64,000 bases of DNA, taken from assembly GCA_017649855.1 (NCBI GenBank), contig JAGCGA010000011.1:1-64000 (forward strand), in the 5' to 3' direction. This document shows positions 62,823-64,000 of the stretch, piece by piece (position 1 is the stretch's first letter; each line of letters begins with the position of its first letter). The DNA is from Bacteroidales bacterium (lineage in GTDB: Bacteria; Bacteroidota; Bacteroidia; Bacteroidales; WCHB1-69). A program made the position numbers and the translations under genes. The notes beneath the pieces were generated by a model, which was given only the letters and a program-made list of their open reading frames with translations, ran no database searches and was not told where the DNA came from.

Positions 62823-64000
62823 AGCAGTCACATATAAACTCTTTTGTTTGATGATGTTGTGCGCGGTCTTCCTTCCCTTGGGGGCCCAAAACAATATCAG
62901 CCAACCCTATTCCGAATTTGGCATAGGTCTTCTCAATAAAAATGCCAACGGTATCCTCGACGCCATGGGCAGCACCGCAGTTGCCATGCAGGATCCTTAT
63001 ACAATCAATTTTATCAACCCTGCTTCTTATGCGGCATTTGACTCCCTCTCTTTTGTCGGGGATGTCGGTGCCTCTATTTTCGTTTCTACCTTGAAACAGG
63101 GAAATCTGGCTCAAAAAAACAGTTTTGCCCGTCCGGGTTATCTGTCCGTAGGCCTTCCCGTGACCCGTCATTGGAGAACCAGTGTGGGTCTTGTCCCCTT
63201 CAGTTCGGTGGGCTATAGCGTCACCGACACTCGTAATATTGAGCATATCGGCAATGTGGCCTATGATTATTCTGGTAGCGGAGGCCTTTATCAACTCTAC
63301 TGGGGTAACGCATTTCGCATTTGCAAAGGCCTTTCCCTCGGTTTGAACACCTCATACCTGTTTGGTACACTTCAACATACTACAAACACCTCCTTTGAAG
63401 AAAGTCTGTACTATAACTCTATCATCCAGGACGAATTCCGGATCAACGGTATCTATCTGACCGCGGGCCTCCAGTACTTTTTCAACATCAAAGAGAAACA
63501 CCGTATCGGCTTGGGACTTACCTATAGCAATTCTGCCTATGTATGGAACCGGGAAGATCTGCTGATTAACTATTATACGGGAAACTATAGTGCTGTAACC
63601 ACCTATGACACCGTGGTCCATACCAATAGCCAGCGCGGCAATCTCCGCATTCCCCAGTCTATCGGGGCTGGTTTGAGTTATGCCTATAATAACAGCATCA
63701 CCGTGGCCGCAGATGTGACATGGCGCAACTGGGCTGATTTCAAATTTGTCCATATGCCTGATTCCATGGTGAATTCCATCACCAGTTCTGTCGGTTTCCA
63801 ATATATTTCGGATCCTCTCTCCAACAAATTCTTTAAACGAATGGCATTTAGAGCCGGAGTGAAGTATTCCATCGGAGAGTTGGTCCTGAGACATCGGGGT
63901 ATAGATGAATTTGGCGTAACGATAGGCTTTGGTATCCCGTTGAATACCTTCAATACACATTCTTCGTTGAATCTGATGTTTGAATATGGAAAGATGGGCA
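62815..64000 (+). CDS. Outer-membrane transport-like (OmpP1/FadL-type) protein, cut by window edge
   Basis: A frame open to the right edge, at least 395 codons, starting at ATG 62815 within the coaX stop region. Signal peptide LFCLMMLCAVFLPLGAQ, then SQPYSEFGIGLLNKNANGILDAMGSTAVAMQDPYTINFINPASYA, a conserved head of Bacteroidetes outer-membrane proteins that resemble FadL (glycine, alternating strands, an NPAS-like motif). Repeated strands follow (YLSVGLPV, SLGLNTSYLFG, IGLGLTYSN, FGVTIGFGIPL). In many Bacteroidales such a gene follows coaX. Cargo unknown. Confidence 0.8.
   Translation, partial: MLKAVTYKLFCLMMLCAVFLPLGAQNNISQPYSEFGIGLLNKNANGILDAMGSTAVAMQDPYTINFINPASYAAFDSLSFVGDVGASIFVSTLKQGNLAQKNSFARPGYLSVGLPVTRHWRTSVGLVPFSSVGYSVTDTRNIEHIGNVAYDYSGSGGLYQLYWGNAFRICKGLSLGLNTSYLFGTLQHTTNTSFEESLYYNSIIQDEFRINGIYLTAGLQYFFNIKEKHRIGLGLTYSNSAYVWNREDLLINYYTGNYSAVTTYDTVVHTNSQRGNLRIPQSIGAGLSYAYNNSITVAADVTWRNWADFKFVHMPDSMVNSITSSVGFQYISDPLSNKFFKRMAFRAGVKYSIGELVLRHRGIDEFGVTIGFGIPLNTFNTHSSLNLMFEYGKMG

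Overview
The window comes from a Bacteroidota chromosome, most likely an anaerobic Bacteroidales-type organism. The evidence is: a PorV-like type IX secretion (T9SS) component and two cargo proteins with T9SS C-terminal sorting domains, GldF/GldG-like genes, many promoters of the Bacteroidetes form TAnnTTTG (usually TATTTTTG), a B12-dependent class II ribonucleotide reductase, and LacZ-type and M64 surface enzymes. There is no sign of phage, plasmid, transposase or CRISPR.

Layout. 1-11.3 kb (all minus strand): the 5' end of ahcY, an M16 peptidase, gldG-gldF, an M3 oligopeptidase, ispF-porV and an HdrD/LutA-like Fe-S protein. 11.4-15 kb: prfA, then a secreted subtilase with a barrel-like C-terminus. 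15-17.3 kb: an ABC exporter operon ending in its YtrA-type GntR regulator. 17.4-23.3 kb: a small membrane protein, a T9SS cargo protein, a secreted glycosidase with FG-GAP repeats and a HerA-like ATPase closed by a long terminator. 23.3-29.3 kb: promoter, SAM-II-like riboswitch, metK-fabD, terminator, nrdJ and lutA-like. 29.3-33.2 kb: a minus-strand envelope operon (plsC-like, heptosyltransferase, lpxH, era). 33.3-42 kb: purC, a LacZ-type beta-galactosidase, a split membrane gene with a slippery heptamer, a T9SS cargo protein, trmO, tRNA-Phe and a DUF62 protein. 42.1-48.1 kb: an M64 peptidase, then an ECF sigma factor followed by lipoproteins, a single-pass inner-membrane protein and an outer-membrane barrel. 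48.2-52.7 kb: rluB-like, U32 peptidase and recG. 53.6-60 kb: TolC-MacA-MacB exporter, LolE-like permease and a small barrel protein. 60.2-64 kb: umuDC, coaX and an outer-membrane protein cut by the right edge.

The most unusual content lies between and at the ends of genes. Four copies of a structured element (a CTACCRAGC box followed by a hairpin whose stem differs in each copy but stays paired) occur at 9.86, 34.3, 44.8 and 53.0 kb. TAGAGACG palindromes occur at 0.26, 23.2 and 45.7 kb. Degenerate tandem repeats with a strict 7-bp period (8-bp in the sigma-factor cluster) follow the stop codons of many genes. Some of these elements reach into genes: they supply the stop codon of lacZ, lie inside the putative anti-sigma gene, and probably extend a lipoprotein N-terminus. 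The best candidate for an undescribed system is the ECF sigma / inner-membrane / barrel cluster at 43.6-48.1 kb, where the periplasmic tail of the inner-membrane protein and the periplasmic head of the barrel share the same DT-rich repeat and the genes overlap.
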